Origin: an uncultured Eisenbergiella sp. | GTDB taxonomy: Bacteria > Bacillota > Clostridia > Lachnospirales > Lachnospiraceae | NCBI GenBank assembly: GCA_910585455.1 | Contig: CAJUEL010000024.1 | Span: 5,143-69,142 of the forward strand | Length of the DNA: 64,000 nucleotides | Direction of reading: 5' to 3' | Shown here: positions 35,837 to 42,506 of the stretch, piece by piece | Layout: each line of letters begins with the position of its first letter | Numbering within the stretch: the stretch's first letter is position 1 | The notes under the pieces: generated by a model | Databases searched by the model: none | Told to the model about the DNA's origin: nothing | Seen by the model: the letters and a program-made list of their open reading frames with translations, nothing else | Translations under genes and position numbers: made by a program

Positions 35837-35873
35837 ATAAAAATGCGCCACGGCTTCTTATACCGTGACGCAT
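35837..35873 (-). terminator. Terminator/attenuator between the 42-aa peptide gene and the ABC operon
   Basis: On the minus strand ATGCGTCACGG pairs with CCGTGGCGCAT (11 bp, one G-T pair, 9-base loop), followed by TTTTATTA. The peptide stop codon adjoins the stem. It could end the peptide mRNA or attenuate read-through into the exporter genes. Confidence 0.8.
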
Positions 35874-36001
35874 CAACTGTCCTGTTCCATATATGTAGAA
35901 TTCACATATACCTCTAAACCTGACCTATGATATCCCGGGGAGACTGCCTTACATGTACGCTTTACCGCTATAAAATTACCGTGATTCAATCTGATCGTCA
36001 T
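35873..36001 (-). CDS. Small peptide of 42 aa with own promoter and terminator
   Basis: Starts MTIRLNHGNFIAVKRTCKAV and ends VNSTYMEQDS. AAAGGAGG lies 7 bp before the ATG, an ideal site; the longer frame upstream lacks one. It has a near-consensus promoter 67 bp upstream and a terminator directly at its stop codon, so it is almost certainly expressed as a short mRNA. The N-terminal half is basic and the C-terminus acidic; there is one Cys and no membrane segment or double-Gly leader. I do not recognise a family. It immediately precedes the ABC-DUF1854-ABC genes, so it might be a leader peptide, a regulator or a substrate; none of these is shown. Confidence 0.6.
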   Translation of the reverse strand: MTIRLNHGNFIAVKRTCKAVSPGYHRSGLEVYVNSTYMEQDS

Positions 36002-36067
36002 GACGCTGCCTCCTTTCCTCTCAATTTCATTGCTGATCATATTTTCTACCGTATTACCGACCCTTCC

Positions 36068-36096
36068 AGTATAGCAACATCCCACATCACTGTCAA
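36068..36096 (-). promoter_or_regulatory. Strong sigma-A type promoter of the small peptide gene
   Basis: Minus strand TTGACA (36096-36091), 17-bp spacer, TATACT (36073-36068). This is the closest match to consensus -35/-10 spacing in this part of the window. Confidence 0.88.
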
Positions 36097-36160
36097 CCCA
36101 TAAATGAATAATTTGTGGGACCAGACTGCGGCAGTCCGCATCCAGCGGCGCCGTGAACTG

Positions 36161-37042
36161 TTACAAACCAGGGACATTTCCTTTTAAGCTGTCCAGCAGT
36201 TTTTGAAAAGGTCTGGTTATATACTTTTCTTTGTGATATAGCGCCAGCATCTGGTTTTCCATTTCGATGCCTTCCAGATGAATCAGGCGCAGCTTATGCA
36301 GCGTCAGCGAATCCGATAACAGCTTTTCCGGCAAAATGGTGATGCCCAGCCCCGCTTCCGCGGCCTTTATCAAAGCAAAGGAGTTCACGCTTTCCCACAC
36401 AGGCGCAGCCTTTACATTGGCGAGCGCAAGCACATGATCCAGCGTGTCACGGATGGCGCTTCCCTGCTCGCGCAGCAGCAACGGATATTGACAGAGCTGC
36501 CGCAGGGTGATGGTCCGCTCCGATAAGCAAAAGTCCGGCGCACATACAGCGCACAATCGATACGAGCCCAGAAAAATTGCCTGAAAATTGCCCTGCGGCG
36601 CAGTCCCCTCCCAAAATGCAATGTCCGCATTCCCGCGCCGCAAAATGTCGATCGCGACGTTTGCGCTCGCGACGCGGACAGATGTATGAAGCTCCGGAAA
36701 TGCTTCCTTTAGCTTCATTAATATTCCGGGAAGCAAAAAGGAAGCAATGGTAATGCTGGACACAATATTGACCGGGGTATTTTCTTCCAGATGGTGGATT
36801 CTCCTGTCCAGATTTCTGGAAGCCGTCAATATGCTGCGGGATTCCTCCAAAAGGGAGCTGCCACAGCGGGTCAGGACAACCCCCTTGGGATGACGCTCAA
36901 AAAGAGCTGTTCCCGCCTGCTTTTCAAGCTCGGCGATCGCATGGGAAACTGCAGATTGCGTCATATAGAGCTTTTTGGCAGCGCCCGTAAAGGTCCCTGT
37001 TTCCGCTATGGCTTCTAAAATTTCCAAATACCGTATGACCAT
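36161..37042 (-). CDS. LysR family transcriptional regulator
   Basis: 293 aa from ATG 37042 (MVIRYLEILEAIAETGTFTG), with AAAGGAG 5 bp upstream; the open frame continues upstream only through hairpin copy 3. The helix-turn-helix covers about 15-40 (AAKKLYMTQSAVSHAIAELE). The effector domain spans about 90-290 (VNIVSSITIASFLLPGILMKL ... ALIKAAEAGLGITILPE). It resembles CysB/CbbR-like family members in layout. It is divergent from the chromate-type transporter genes at 37732 and probably regulates them. Confidence 0.9.
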   Translation of the reverse strand: MVIRYLEILEAIAETGTFTGAAKKLYMTQSAVSHAIAELEKQAGTALFERHPKGVVLTRCGSSLLEESRSILTASRNLDRRIHHLEENTPVNIVSSITIASFLLPGILMKLKEAFPELHTSVRVASANVAIDILRRGNADIAFWEGTAPQGNFQAIFLGSYRLCAVCAPDFCLSERTITLRQLCQYPLLLREQGSAIRDTLDHVLALANVKAAPVWESVNSFALIKAAEAGLGITILPEKLLSDSLTLHKLRLIHLEGIEMENQMLALYHKEKYITRPFQKLLDSLKGNVPGL

Positions 37043-37073
37043 GCCTTCTCCTTTCTGTGAGTTCACTTTTCCC

Positions 37074-37453
37074 GGGGCAGGGAGAAAGACCGGGAGGGAC
37101 AGATGGGGCAACGGCGGCGGGAAGATGGGCGGAGGACACAGGCTGTTTCCAGTCGCGTTATCCGGAGCGGGAAATTCCACAAAATGACCGGCTATTCCTG
37201 AGCGGGACAGGGCGCAGCCAGCACCCTTACAGGGTGCTGGCTCTCGCGGCAGTCGCCAAATGTGCATGCAAGCATGCCCGTTTGGCTCGTTGCCCGCGGA
37301 AACTCACTGCACTCAAACAGTTTTGCGCCCTGTCCCAGGAATATCCTGTCATTTTGGGAATTCCTCCGCTCCGGATATAGCGACCGGAAACAGCCTGTGT
37401 CCTCCGCCCATCTTCCCGCCGCCGTTGCCCCATCTGTCCCTCCCGGTCTTTCT
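37074..37453. repeat. Giant imperfect hairpin element, copy 3, with branched core
   Basis: Outer arms of about 135 bp (starting GCAGGGAGAAAGACCGGGAG, ending TCCCGGTCTTTCTCCCC) are nearly perfect complements through GACAGGGCGCA/TGCGCCCTGTC. Unlike copies 1 and 2, the core contains about 85 extra bases that form two further stems: GCCAGCACCC/GGGTGCTGGC and GCGGCAGTCGCCAAAT paired with GTTTGGCTCGTTGCCCGC, with a nested GCATGC stem. After it comes AAACTCACTGCACTCAAACAG, the equivalent of the loop in copies 1 and 2. It lies between the LysR gene and the chromate-type transporter. Confidence 0.85.
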
Positions 37454-37510
37454 CCCCACCGTAAAAAAACAACATGAAAAAAATAGATGAATTATATAAA
37501 ATAATAGCAT

Positions 37511-37539
37511 TTTACAGATCGTATGGCAAGCATTATAAT
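37511..37539 (+). promoter_or_regulatory. Sigma-A type promoter of the chromate-type transporter genes
   Basis: TTTACA (37511-37516), 17-bp spacer, TATAAT (37534-37539). The leader to the start codon is about 185 nt and contains two stem-loops. Confidence 0.8.
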
Positions 37540-37568
37540 GAATCAATCAGAGAAATCAATGTTGAGTC

Positions 37569-37643
37569 GTTACTGCTCACGGTACCGCCGAATGCGGACT
37601 GCCAGCGGCTCAGTCCGCATTCGGCGGTACCGTGAGCAGTAAC
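37569..37643. repeat. Perfect 32-bp inverted repeat in the chrA leader
   Basis: GTTACTGCTCACGGTACCGC... at 37569-37600 is perfectly complementary to 37612-37643, separated by 11 bases (GCCAGCGGCTC). No T-run follows. It lies 30 bp after the -10 box, so it would form a very stable leader hairpin or a cruciform. It may be an attenuator, a processing site or a small inverted-repeat element. Confidence 0.85.
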
Positions 37644-37679
37644 TTTGGACCCGCAGCAGAAAACGGGGAATGCAGGCAT

Positions 37680-37715
37680 GGGGTAGCAGTTCAGGCCTGT
37701 CGGAACTGTTACCCC
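37680..37715 (+). promoter_or_regulatory. Leader stem-loop just before the chrA ribosome site
   Basis: GGGGTAGCAGTTC pairs with GAACTGTTACCCC (13 bp, one mismatch-type G-T). It ends directly before ATGGGAGG, the ribosome site of the gene at 37732, so it could influence translation. The motif AACAGTTC recurs in the stem-loop after the transporter genes (38858-38957). Confidence 0.55.
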
Positions 37716-37731
37716 ATGGGAGGAACACGTT

Positions 37732-38295
37732 ATGAAACAACATATCCGGAAATATATATGGCTCTTCGCCGCCAATCTGTATATCAGCGCTTTTACCTTT
37801 GGCGGCGGCTATGTGGTGGTGCCGATGGTCCGCCGTCTTTTTGTCGGTAAAAAGCGATACTTTTCAGAAGAGGATTTGTTAAATATGGCCGCCATAGCCC
37901 AGTCAACCCCCGGCGCGATCGCAGTGAATCTTTCTGCGCTGGCAGGATACCGGGTGGCGGGAATCCCTGGCGCTCTGATCAGCTGCCTGGCCGCTGTCCT
38001 CCCTCCGCTCGTTATCCTCTCATTCGTTTCGGCCTTTTATAAAATATTCGTTTCCAATACGATTATCGCTGCGATTTTAAAAGGAATGGAGGCGGGGGTT
38101 GCCGCTTTGATGGTTGATCTGGTCACGGATATGTGTTCCCTGATTTTCCGGAAAAAGTCCTTCTTTTTATCAGCCATGGTGCCTCTTTCATTGATTGCGA
38201 ATTTCGTATTGGATATCAATGTCGCTTTGATACTCGTCGTCTGCTGCCTCATGTGTATCCTGTGGGCGCTTTATAAAAAGAGGAAACGGATATGA
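37732..38295 (+). CDS. Chromate transporter family protein, first half-size subunit
   Basis: 187 aa, a short-chain CHR protein with about six helices. The family signature FGGGYVVVPMVRR is at 24-36, and AIAQSTPGAIAVNLSALAGYRVAG matches the conserved second motif. Two such half-size proteins encoded in tandem form the functional unit. The ATG follows GGGAGG. Substrate may be chromate, sulfate or another oxyanion; in gut anaerobes the physiological substrate is not established. The next gene overlaps by four bases. Regulation by the divergent LysR protein is likely. Confidence 0.9.
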   Translation: MKQHIRKYIWLFAANLYISAFTFGGGYVVVPMVRRLFVGKKRYFSEEDLLNMAAIAQSTPGAIAVNLSALAGYRVAGIPGALISCLAAVLPPLVILSFVSAFYKIFVSNTIIAAILKGMEAGVAALMVDLVTDMCSLIFRKKSFFLSAMVPLSLIANFVLDINVALILVVCCLMCILWALYKKRKRI

Positions 38296-38852
38296 ATACC
38301 GTATGGAAGCTATTTTTTACATTTCTCAAAATCGGGTTAATGAGCATCGGCGGCGGCTATGCAATTATCCCGCTGATTCAGGAGCAGGTTGTGGAAAAAT
38401 CCGGATGGATCAGTGAAAAAATGTTTACGGATATTATCACAATCTCCCAAATGACGCCAGGACCGCTGGCCGTCAATACCTCTACGTTTGTCGGACTCCA
38501 GATCGGCCAGCTTGCAGGCGCGCTGGCCGCAACGATCGGCTGTATATTGTGCGGCATTCTCCTTTCCCTGACCATGTATGTGTTTTTTCAAACCCATGAA
38601 AAATCCGATTACGTACAGGAAGTGCTAAACGGGCTGAAATCCGCCTCAACAGGTTTGATCATTTCGGCGGCGCTTACGATGATACTGCTGGCATTATACG
38701 GAAACAGTCACCCCGAATGGAATATCCGGTCACTCAACTGGACCGCACTCCTGCTATTTTCAGTCATGCTGTTCCTGCTGCGAAGACGCAAAATCAGCCC
38801 GGTTGTAATTCTGCTGGCAAGCGGCATAGCCGGACTCGCGCTTTATCTATGA
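38292..38852 (+). CDS. Chromate transporter family protein, second half-size subunit
   Basis: 186 aa with about six helices. The signature is SIGGGYAIIPLIQEQVV (16-32), followed by ISQMTPGPLAVNTSTFVGLQIG. It overlaps the first subunit gene by ATGA and so is translationally coupled with it. Both halves keep the GGGY and TPG motifs, as expected of an antiparallel heterodimer. Confidence 0.9.
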   Translation: MNTVWKLFFTFLKIGLMSIGGGYAIIPLIQEQVVEKSGWISEKMFTDIITISQMTPGPLAVNTSTFVGLQIGQLAGALAATIGCILCGILLSLTMYVFFQTHEKSDYVQEVLNGLKSASTGLIISAALTMILLALYGNSHPEWNIRSLNWTALLLFSVMLFLLRRRKISPVVILLASGIAGLALYL

Positions 38853-38857
38853 ACAGA

Positions 38858-38957
38858 GCTGGTAACAGTTCAGACAGATCTGCGCGTCTGCCTCACAAAC
38901 CGTGTAAAAACGTGGCGGATGCAGTCTCAGTCCAGACCTGTCTGAACTAAGACCAGC
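38858..38957 (+). terminator. Long stem-loop after the chromate-type transporter genes
   Basis: GCTGGT...AGTTCAGACAG at the left pairs with CTGTCTGAACT...ACCAGC at the right around a GC-rich interior that can fold further (GTCTGCC/GGCGGAT-type pairing). No long T-run, so it may be a 3' mRNA-stabilising structure rather than a classical terminator. Confidence 0.5.
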
Positions 38958-39049
38958 CCCGCCCTCCCCTCTCTGTATGCCTGTCTCTGCCGGAAAACCA
39001 CCCCCACACCGTATGGGAATTGATTTCCATGATTTTGAACAATCCTCTC

Positions 39050-39078
39050 TTGAATAATGAGCAAAACAGGCATACAAT
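39050..39078 (+). promoter_or_regulatory. Sigma-A type promoter of the MATE exporter gene
   Basis: TTGAAT (39050-39055), 17-bp spacer, TACAAT (39073-39078). A leader of about 150 nt follows; no obvious riboswitch fold was recognised in it. The gap 38958-39049 shows nothing further. Confidence 0.7.
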
Positions 39079-39235
39079 ATAAGAATACGTGCCGTTGCGA
39101 AGCGACTTATGTCGTTTCCCATATGTATGGCCTGGGCATAACCGGGTATCGTATCAGACAAGGGCATATGGCAGAAACCCCTGCTTTTTACCGGCTGCCA
39201 TCCTGTGACCTTGTCGTATCGGAGGGGGAAAAATC

Positions 39236-40615
39236 ATGAAGAAACAAAAGAAATCGTATGAAATCGATATGTGTAACGGACCGCTACTGGGCAAGATCCT
39301 GCTGTTTGCGGTTCCGCTGATGCTGTCAGGCATTCTGCAGCTGCTTTTTAATGCGGCGGACATCATTGTCGTAGGGCGGTTTGTGGGACATCAGGCGCTG
39401 GCGGCGGTGGGTTCCACCGGGTCGCTGATCAATCTTTTGATCAATGTGTTCATCGGGCTGTCTGTCGGCACCAATGTGCTGGTCGCCAATTATTACGGGG
39501 CAAAGCGGTATGAGCAGGTGCGGGAAACCGTGCATACCTCCATTCTGACCAGCCTGGTCTGCGGCACAGCCCTCATTTTTCTCGGGGTGTTCCTCGCCGG
39601 TCCGCTCCTTACGCTGATGGGAACGCCGGAGGATGTTTTGAGCCAGGCGGCTTTGTACATGCGGATTTATTTTGCAGGCATGCCCATCATCATGCTCTAT
39701 AATTTCGGCTCTGCCGTCCTGCGGGCCATCGGGGATACCCGCCGCCCGCTGTATTTTCTGCTTCTGGCAGGCATCATCAACGTGCTGTTAAACCTGTTCT
39801 TTGTCACGCAGCTTCATCTCGGCGTGGCGGGCGTAGCGCTTGCCACCGTATCCAGCCAGGCGGTCTCCGCGGGACTGGTGGTCCGCACGCTGATGAAGAG
39901 CGAGGGCTGCTTCCGGCTTGAGCTTTCCAAATTGAAAATCTATCCGGAAAGGTTAAAGCAAATGATCCGCATCGGCCTCCCCGCCGGCATGCAGGGGGCA
40001 ATCTTTTCCATCTCCAACGTGCTGATCCAGTCCTCCATCAATTCCTTCGGCTCGGTCGCCATGGCGGGCAGCACGGCGGCATCCAACATCGAGGGCTTTG
40101 TGTACACCTCCATGAACGCGTTCCACCAGACGGCGATCAGCTTCACAAGCCAGAACTACGGCGCGGGAAAGCTGAACCGGATCAACCGGATTTTATTTCT
40201 CTGTTTAAGCTGCGTTGCTGCCGTCGGACTTGGCATGGGCAATCTGGCCTACTGCTTCGGGACACAGCTGCTTGGCATTTACTCCTCGGACGCGGCAGTC
40301 ATCTCCTACGGTCTGACCAGAATGGCCTATGTCTGCGTTCCCTATTTTCTCTGCGGACTCATGGACGTCATGGTTGGCTCCCTGCGTGGAATGGGATATT
40401 CCATCATGCCCATGTTCGTTTCCCTGACAGGCGCCTGCGGAATCCGTATCCTGTGGATTTTCACAGTATTTTCCTGGTCCCGCTCATTGGAAACGCTTTT
40501 CCTTTCCTACCCCATCAGCTGGGGCATAACCGCAGCCGTGCATCTGACCTGCTACTTCTTTGCCATGCGGAAGAAAAAAGCCCTCTACGGGTCAGACAGT
40601 CCTGCTATGTCATAA
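39236..40615 (+). CDS. MATE family efflux transporter
   Basis: 459 aa, twelve predicted helices in two homologous halves. Typical sequences: GPLLGKILLFAVPLMLSGIL in helix 1, NAADIIVVGRFVGHQALAAVG in helix 2, and NVLIQSSINSFGSVAMAGSTAA at the start of the second half. It belongs to the NorM/DinF-type clade common in Clostridia and exports drugs or cationic compounds using Na+ or H+. GGAGGGGG lies 7 bp before the ATG. The stop codon is 5 bp from the 3' end of a group II intron fragment. Confidence 0.93.
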   Translation: MKKQKKSYEIDMCNGPLLGKILLFAVPLMLSGILQLLFNAADIIVVGRFVGHQALAAVGSTGSLINLLINVFIGLSVGTNVLVANYYGAKRYEQVRETVHTSILTSLVCGTALIFLGVFLAGPLLTLMGTPEDVLSQAALYMRIYFAGMPIIMLYNFGSAVLRAIGDTRRPLYFLLLAGIINVLLNLFFVTQLHLGVAGVALATVSSQAVSAGLVVRTLMKSEGCFRLELSKLKIYPERLKQMIRIGLPAGMQGAIFSISNVLIQSSINSFGSVAMAGSTAASNIEGFVYTSMNAFHQTAISFTSQNYGAGKLNRINRILFLCLSCVAAVGLGMGNLAYCFGTQLLGIYSSDAAVISYGLTRMAYVCVPYFLCGLMDVMVGSLRGMGYSIMPMFVSLTGACGIRILWIFTVFSWSRSLETLFLSYPISWGITAAVHLTCYFFAMRKKKALYGSDSPAMS

Positions 40616-40620
40616 GAGAA

Positions 40621-41130
40621 ATCGAGTAGGAGGCGGCGGCTAACCGCCGTCCTCTCACAGCACCGTGCGTACCGTTCGGTACACGGCGCTTTCAATAGTT
40701 GACACGCAATGACTGGTAGGCAGTGGCTAAATCATAAAAGCCGCTGTTTATCAGTCTTTCTTTTTAGCATTGCCATATTTGCGGCAACTGTATATGTTAT
40801 GAACCAGTAACCACGTCTGCTCATTGCCGCTTTCCACGCCAATTCTTTTGGCACTCCCATTTTCATTAAGTTCCGCAGCTTCGTTTTCGGTTTCTTCCAC
40901 TGTTTCCATATACACATACGTATCCTGTGATAGAGCCAGCCACTAATGTCGCCTAAGTTGTTCTTCATACTCGCTGTTCCGTAATAATTCAGCCAGCCTT
41001 CTGCATATACCTTGATTTTCTCAAAGCCCGGCTTAATGCTCTGTACTCTCCTTCGGGAAGAAAGGATTTTTAGATTCGACTTGAACTTTTTCCATGACTT
41101 TGGGCGGCCCCTGACATACAAGTTTAGACG
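40621..41130 (-). mobile_element. Group II intron, 3'-terminal fragment
   Basis: Reading the minus strand, the segment contains the end of the maturase frame, then domain V at 40690-40659 (AGCGCCGTGTACC-GAAC-GGTACGCACGGTGCT, with the catalytic AGC triad and GNRA-like tetraloop) and domain VI (GAGGACGGCGG...CCGCCGCCTC), ending CCTACTCGAT. The 5' part of the intron and most of the maturase gene are missing; homology stops near 41130. The same 3' end occurs at 63947-64000 in the same orientation. Confidence 0.9.
40732..41121 (-). pseudogene. C-terminal remnant of group II intron reverse transcriptase/maturase
   Basis: 129 codons survive from a protein normally of about 420-600 aa. They cover the maturase (X/GIIM) domain: RGRPKSWKKFKSNLKILSS, GFEKIKVYAEGWLNYYGTAS, WLYHRIRMCIWKQWKKPKTK, then the tail NLMKMGVPKELAWKAAMSRR. 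The reverse transcriptase palm with YADD is absent. The first codons have no ribosome site; in-frame reading continues only a few codons further (RLNLYVRG) to a stop. Not functional. Confidence 0.9.
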
Positions 41131-41147
41131 TCACGTTTGATACAAAA

Positions 41148-41194
41148 TTAACCAGTAAAGAGCCCCTGACTTATAGGGGTTCTTTACTGGTTAA
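41148..41194 (-). terminator. Stem-loop at the left edge of the mobile region
   Basis: TTAACCAGTAAAGAGCCCC pairs with GGGGTTCTTTACTGGTTAA (19 bp, one G-T pair, 9-base loop). On the minus strand it is followed by TTTTG, fitting a terminator for minus-strand genes of the element. It directly follows the point where intron homology ends. Confidence 0.7.
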
Positions 41195-41350
41195 TGGATA
41201 AAATAGCCCTTATGAACTGCCCAAATAGTAACTAATATTGCTTGCTCAAAATTCCCAAATTGCAACGCCATTCTACACGATGCACCCACCAGAAAAGATT
41301 TGCACCCACTTGCACCCGATTGGAGTTAACAACCGCTCAATCCATATATC

Positions 41351-41608
41351 TCATACAGTACTAAGGCAGCGGAGGGGGAGACCACTTCGACGTGGATTCG
41401 GACCAAACGATGGACGTGTTTCGGTTGCAGTAAACTCGATCCAGTATGACGCAGTAGAAGAATCTGATGTTCCACGTGATGACCATTCATAGCCGACATA
41501 ACCAGTGTTTCTCAAGGTGCCAGTAATCGTAGGTAAGTAGATCCACCCACTGCGCACGAGAAAAACAGCGTATAGAACAATTGCTTTGTTCCAACGCCTG
41601 ATTATCAA
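41351..41608 (-). pseudogene. Surface-protein domain cassette A: 5'-truncated C-terminal fragment
   Basis: The fragment has no start signal and reads ...AVFLVRSGWIYLPTITGTL...NTGYVGYEWSSRGTS...LPLRCLSTV then stop. The layout (RSG, GxxGxxW, closing PLRCL) resembles the FISUMP/lectin-like modules that end surface or tail proteins of Saccharibacteria, Bacteroidota and some phages; this family call is from memory. It shares 36 of 37 bases at the 3' end (41343-41379) and 14 of 14 at 41546-41559 with cassette B at 45084, while the 166 bp in between differ. See findings. Confidence 0.6.
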
Positions 41609-41633
41609 CTATAAATTCAGTTTCCAGAGTTGT

Positions 41634-42203
41634 TTATATCAATTTTACCTCCAGGTATGCCTTGTCTTTATCGTCCTGTGCCACTCCCAAGTATCGCCTT
41701 GTAACTTCATATCTGCTATGGTTATAAACAGCCATAATCACAACCGGGGATATCCCATCATTCCATGCATGATATCCCCACGTTTTTCTTAAGCTGTGGC
41801 ATGATACCTTGCCCGTAATCCCAAGCGCTACTACTGCTGCATGGATAATCCTCCATGCCTGTACCCGGCTGATCGCTTTTGCCTCTTTCCTGTTATTGGT
41901 AAAGATATATTCACCTTTTCTGTGCTGATAGCACTGCCGGAGAGCGCCTGTCACCTGCTGGTTCAGGGCAATCGTGTTGGTCTTTCCAGTTTTCTTTTCT
42001 GTCAATGTTACATGAGTACGGAATTCCTGCTGCTCTTCGTCATATACATCTTCCCATTTCAGCCGCAGCAGATCACCAATCCTCAGCGCCATATAGGCGT
42101 CCATAATAATCATGGTGTAGTTGCGGAGCTGTCCTTTCTTCAGGAAATATTCTGCTAATGCCTTAAACTGTTTCTTGTCTCTGATTGGTTCTGTTGCTGC
42201 CAT
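41634..42203 (-). CDS. Small tyrosine recombinase/integrase, catalytic domain only
   Basis: 189 aa. All catalytic residues can be traced: Arg in YMALRIGDLLRLKW, Lys in LTEKKTGKTNTI, HxxR in SCHSLRKTWGYHAW, His in VYNHSRYEVTRRYLG with the nucleophile Tyr in RRYLG. The arm-binding and core-binding N-terminal domains of normal integrases (about 380 aa) are absent. Catalytic-only integrases of this size occur on plasmids and ICEs of Firmicutes and may act as resolvases or in cassette exchange. It lies just upstream of cassette A with 25 bp between, on the same strand. Confidence 0.85.
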   Translation of the reverse strand: MAATEPIRDKKQFKALAEYFLKKGQLRNYTMIIMDAYMALRIGDLLRLKWEDVYDEEQQEFRTHVTLTEKKTGKTNTIALNQQVTGALRQCYQHRKGEYIFTNNRKEAKAISRVQAWRIIHAAVVALGITGKVSCHSLRKTWGYHAWNDGISPVVIMAVYNHSRYEVTRRYLGVAQDDKDKAYLEVKLI

Positions 42204-42506
42204 AATATAAAATTACCCCCTGTTCATGATACTGTCGGAACCGGCGTATCTTGGGCAGAGGGATTTGTTAACGTTTTTAGAAATATTGTTACATATTTTA
42301 CCACTGGAAATGTATAATATCAAGAAATTCCGGGATTCTTATAAAAATAAAAATCGATACAGTGGGTGCTTTTGGTTGCTATTTCGGGGCGTACAGAAAA
42401 TACGGATGTAACATACTTTCTAAGTCTGTTACATCTTATTTTTGGTGGTCACATTGTATAAAGATATTGATGCCACCAATCACTGAACAACAAGGAGGGA
42501 GATTCT
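42204..42506. other. AT-rich divergent intergenic region
   Basis: Between the integrase (-) and lipoprotein (+) genes. A promoter-like pair TTACAT/TATAAT sits at 42289-42318. GTTACAT occurs several times (42288, 42405, 42428), possibly a regulator half-site. No gene is visible. Confidence 0.5.
42289..42318 (+). promoter_or_regulatory. Possible promoter of the lipoprotein gene
   Basis: TTACAT (42289-42294), 18-bp spacer, TATAAT (42313-42318). The -10 box is perfect, the -35 box partial. The leader would be about 180 nt. Confidence 0.45.

Noticed and set aside
37185..37300. tRNA gene in the core of hairpin copy 3
   Set aside because: Stem arrangement and size are suggestive but there is no acceptor/T-loop consensus (GTTCRANNC) or anticodon loop.
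36910..37477. Frames extending the LysR gene upstream and small frames around 37.2-37.5 kb
   Set aside because: They run through hairpin copy 3; the proper LysR start with AAAGGAG is at 37042.
41240..41340. CRISPR-like short repeats (TGCACCCA repeated near 41280-41320)
   Set aside because: Only two or three short direct repeats with irregular spacing and no spacer structure.
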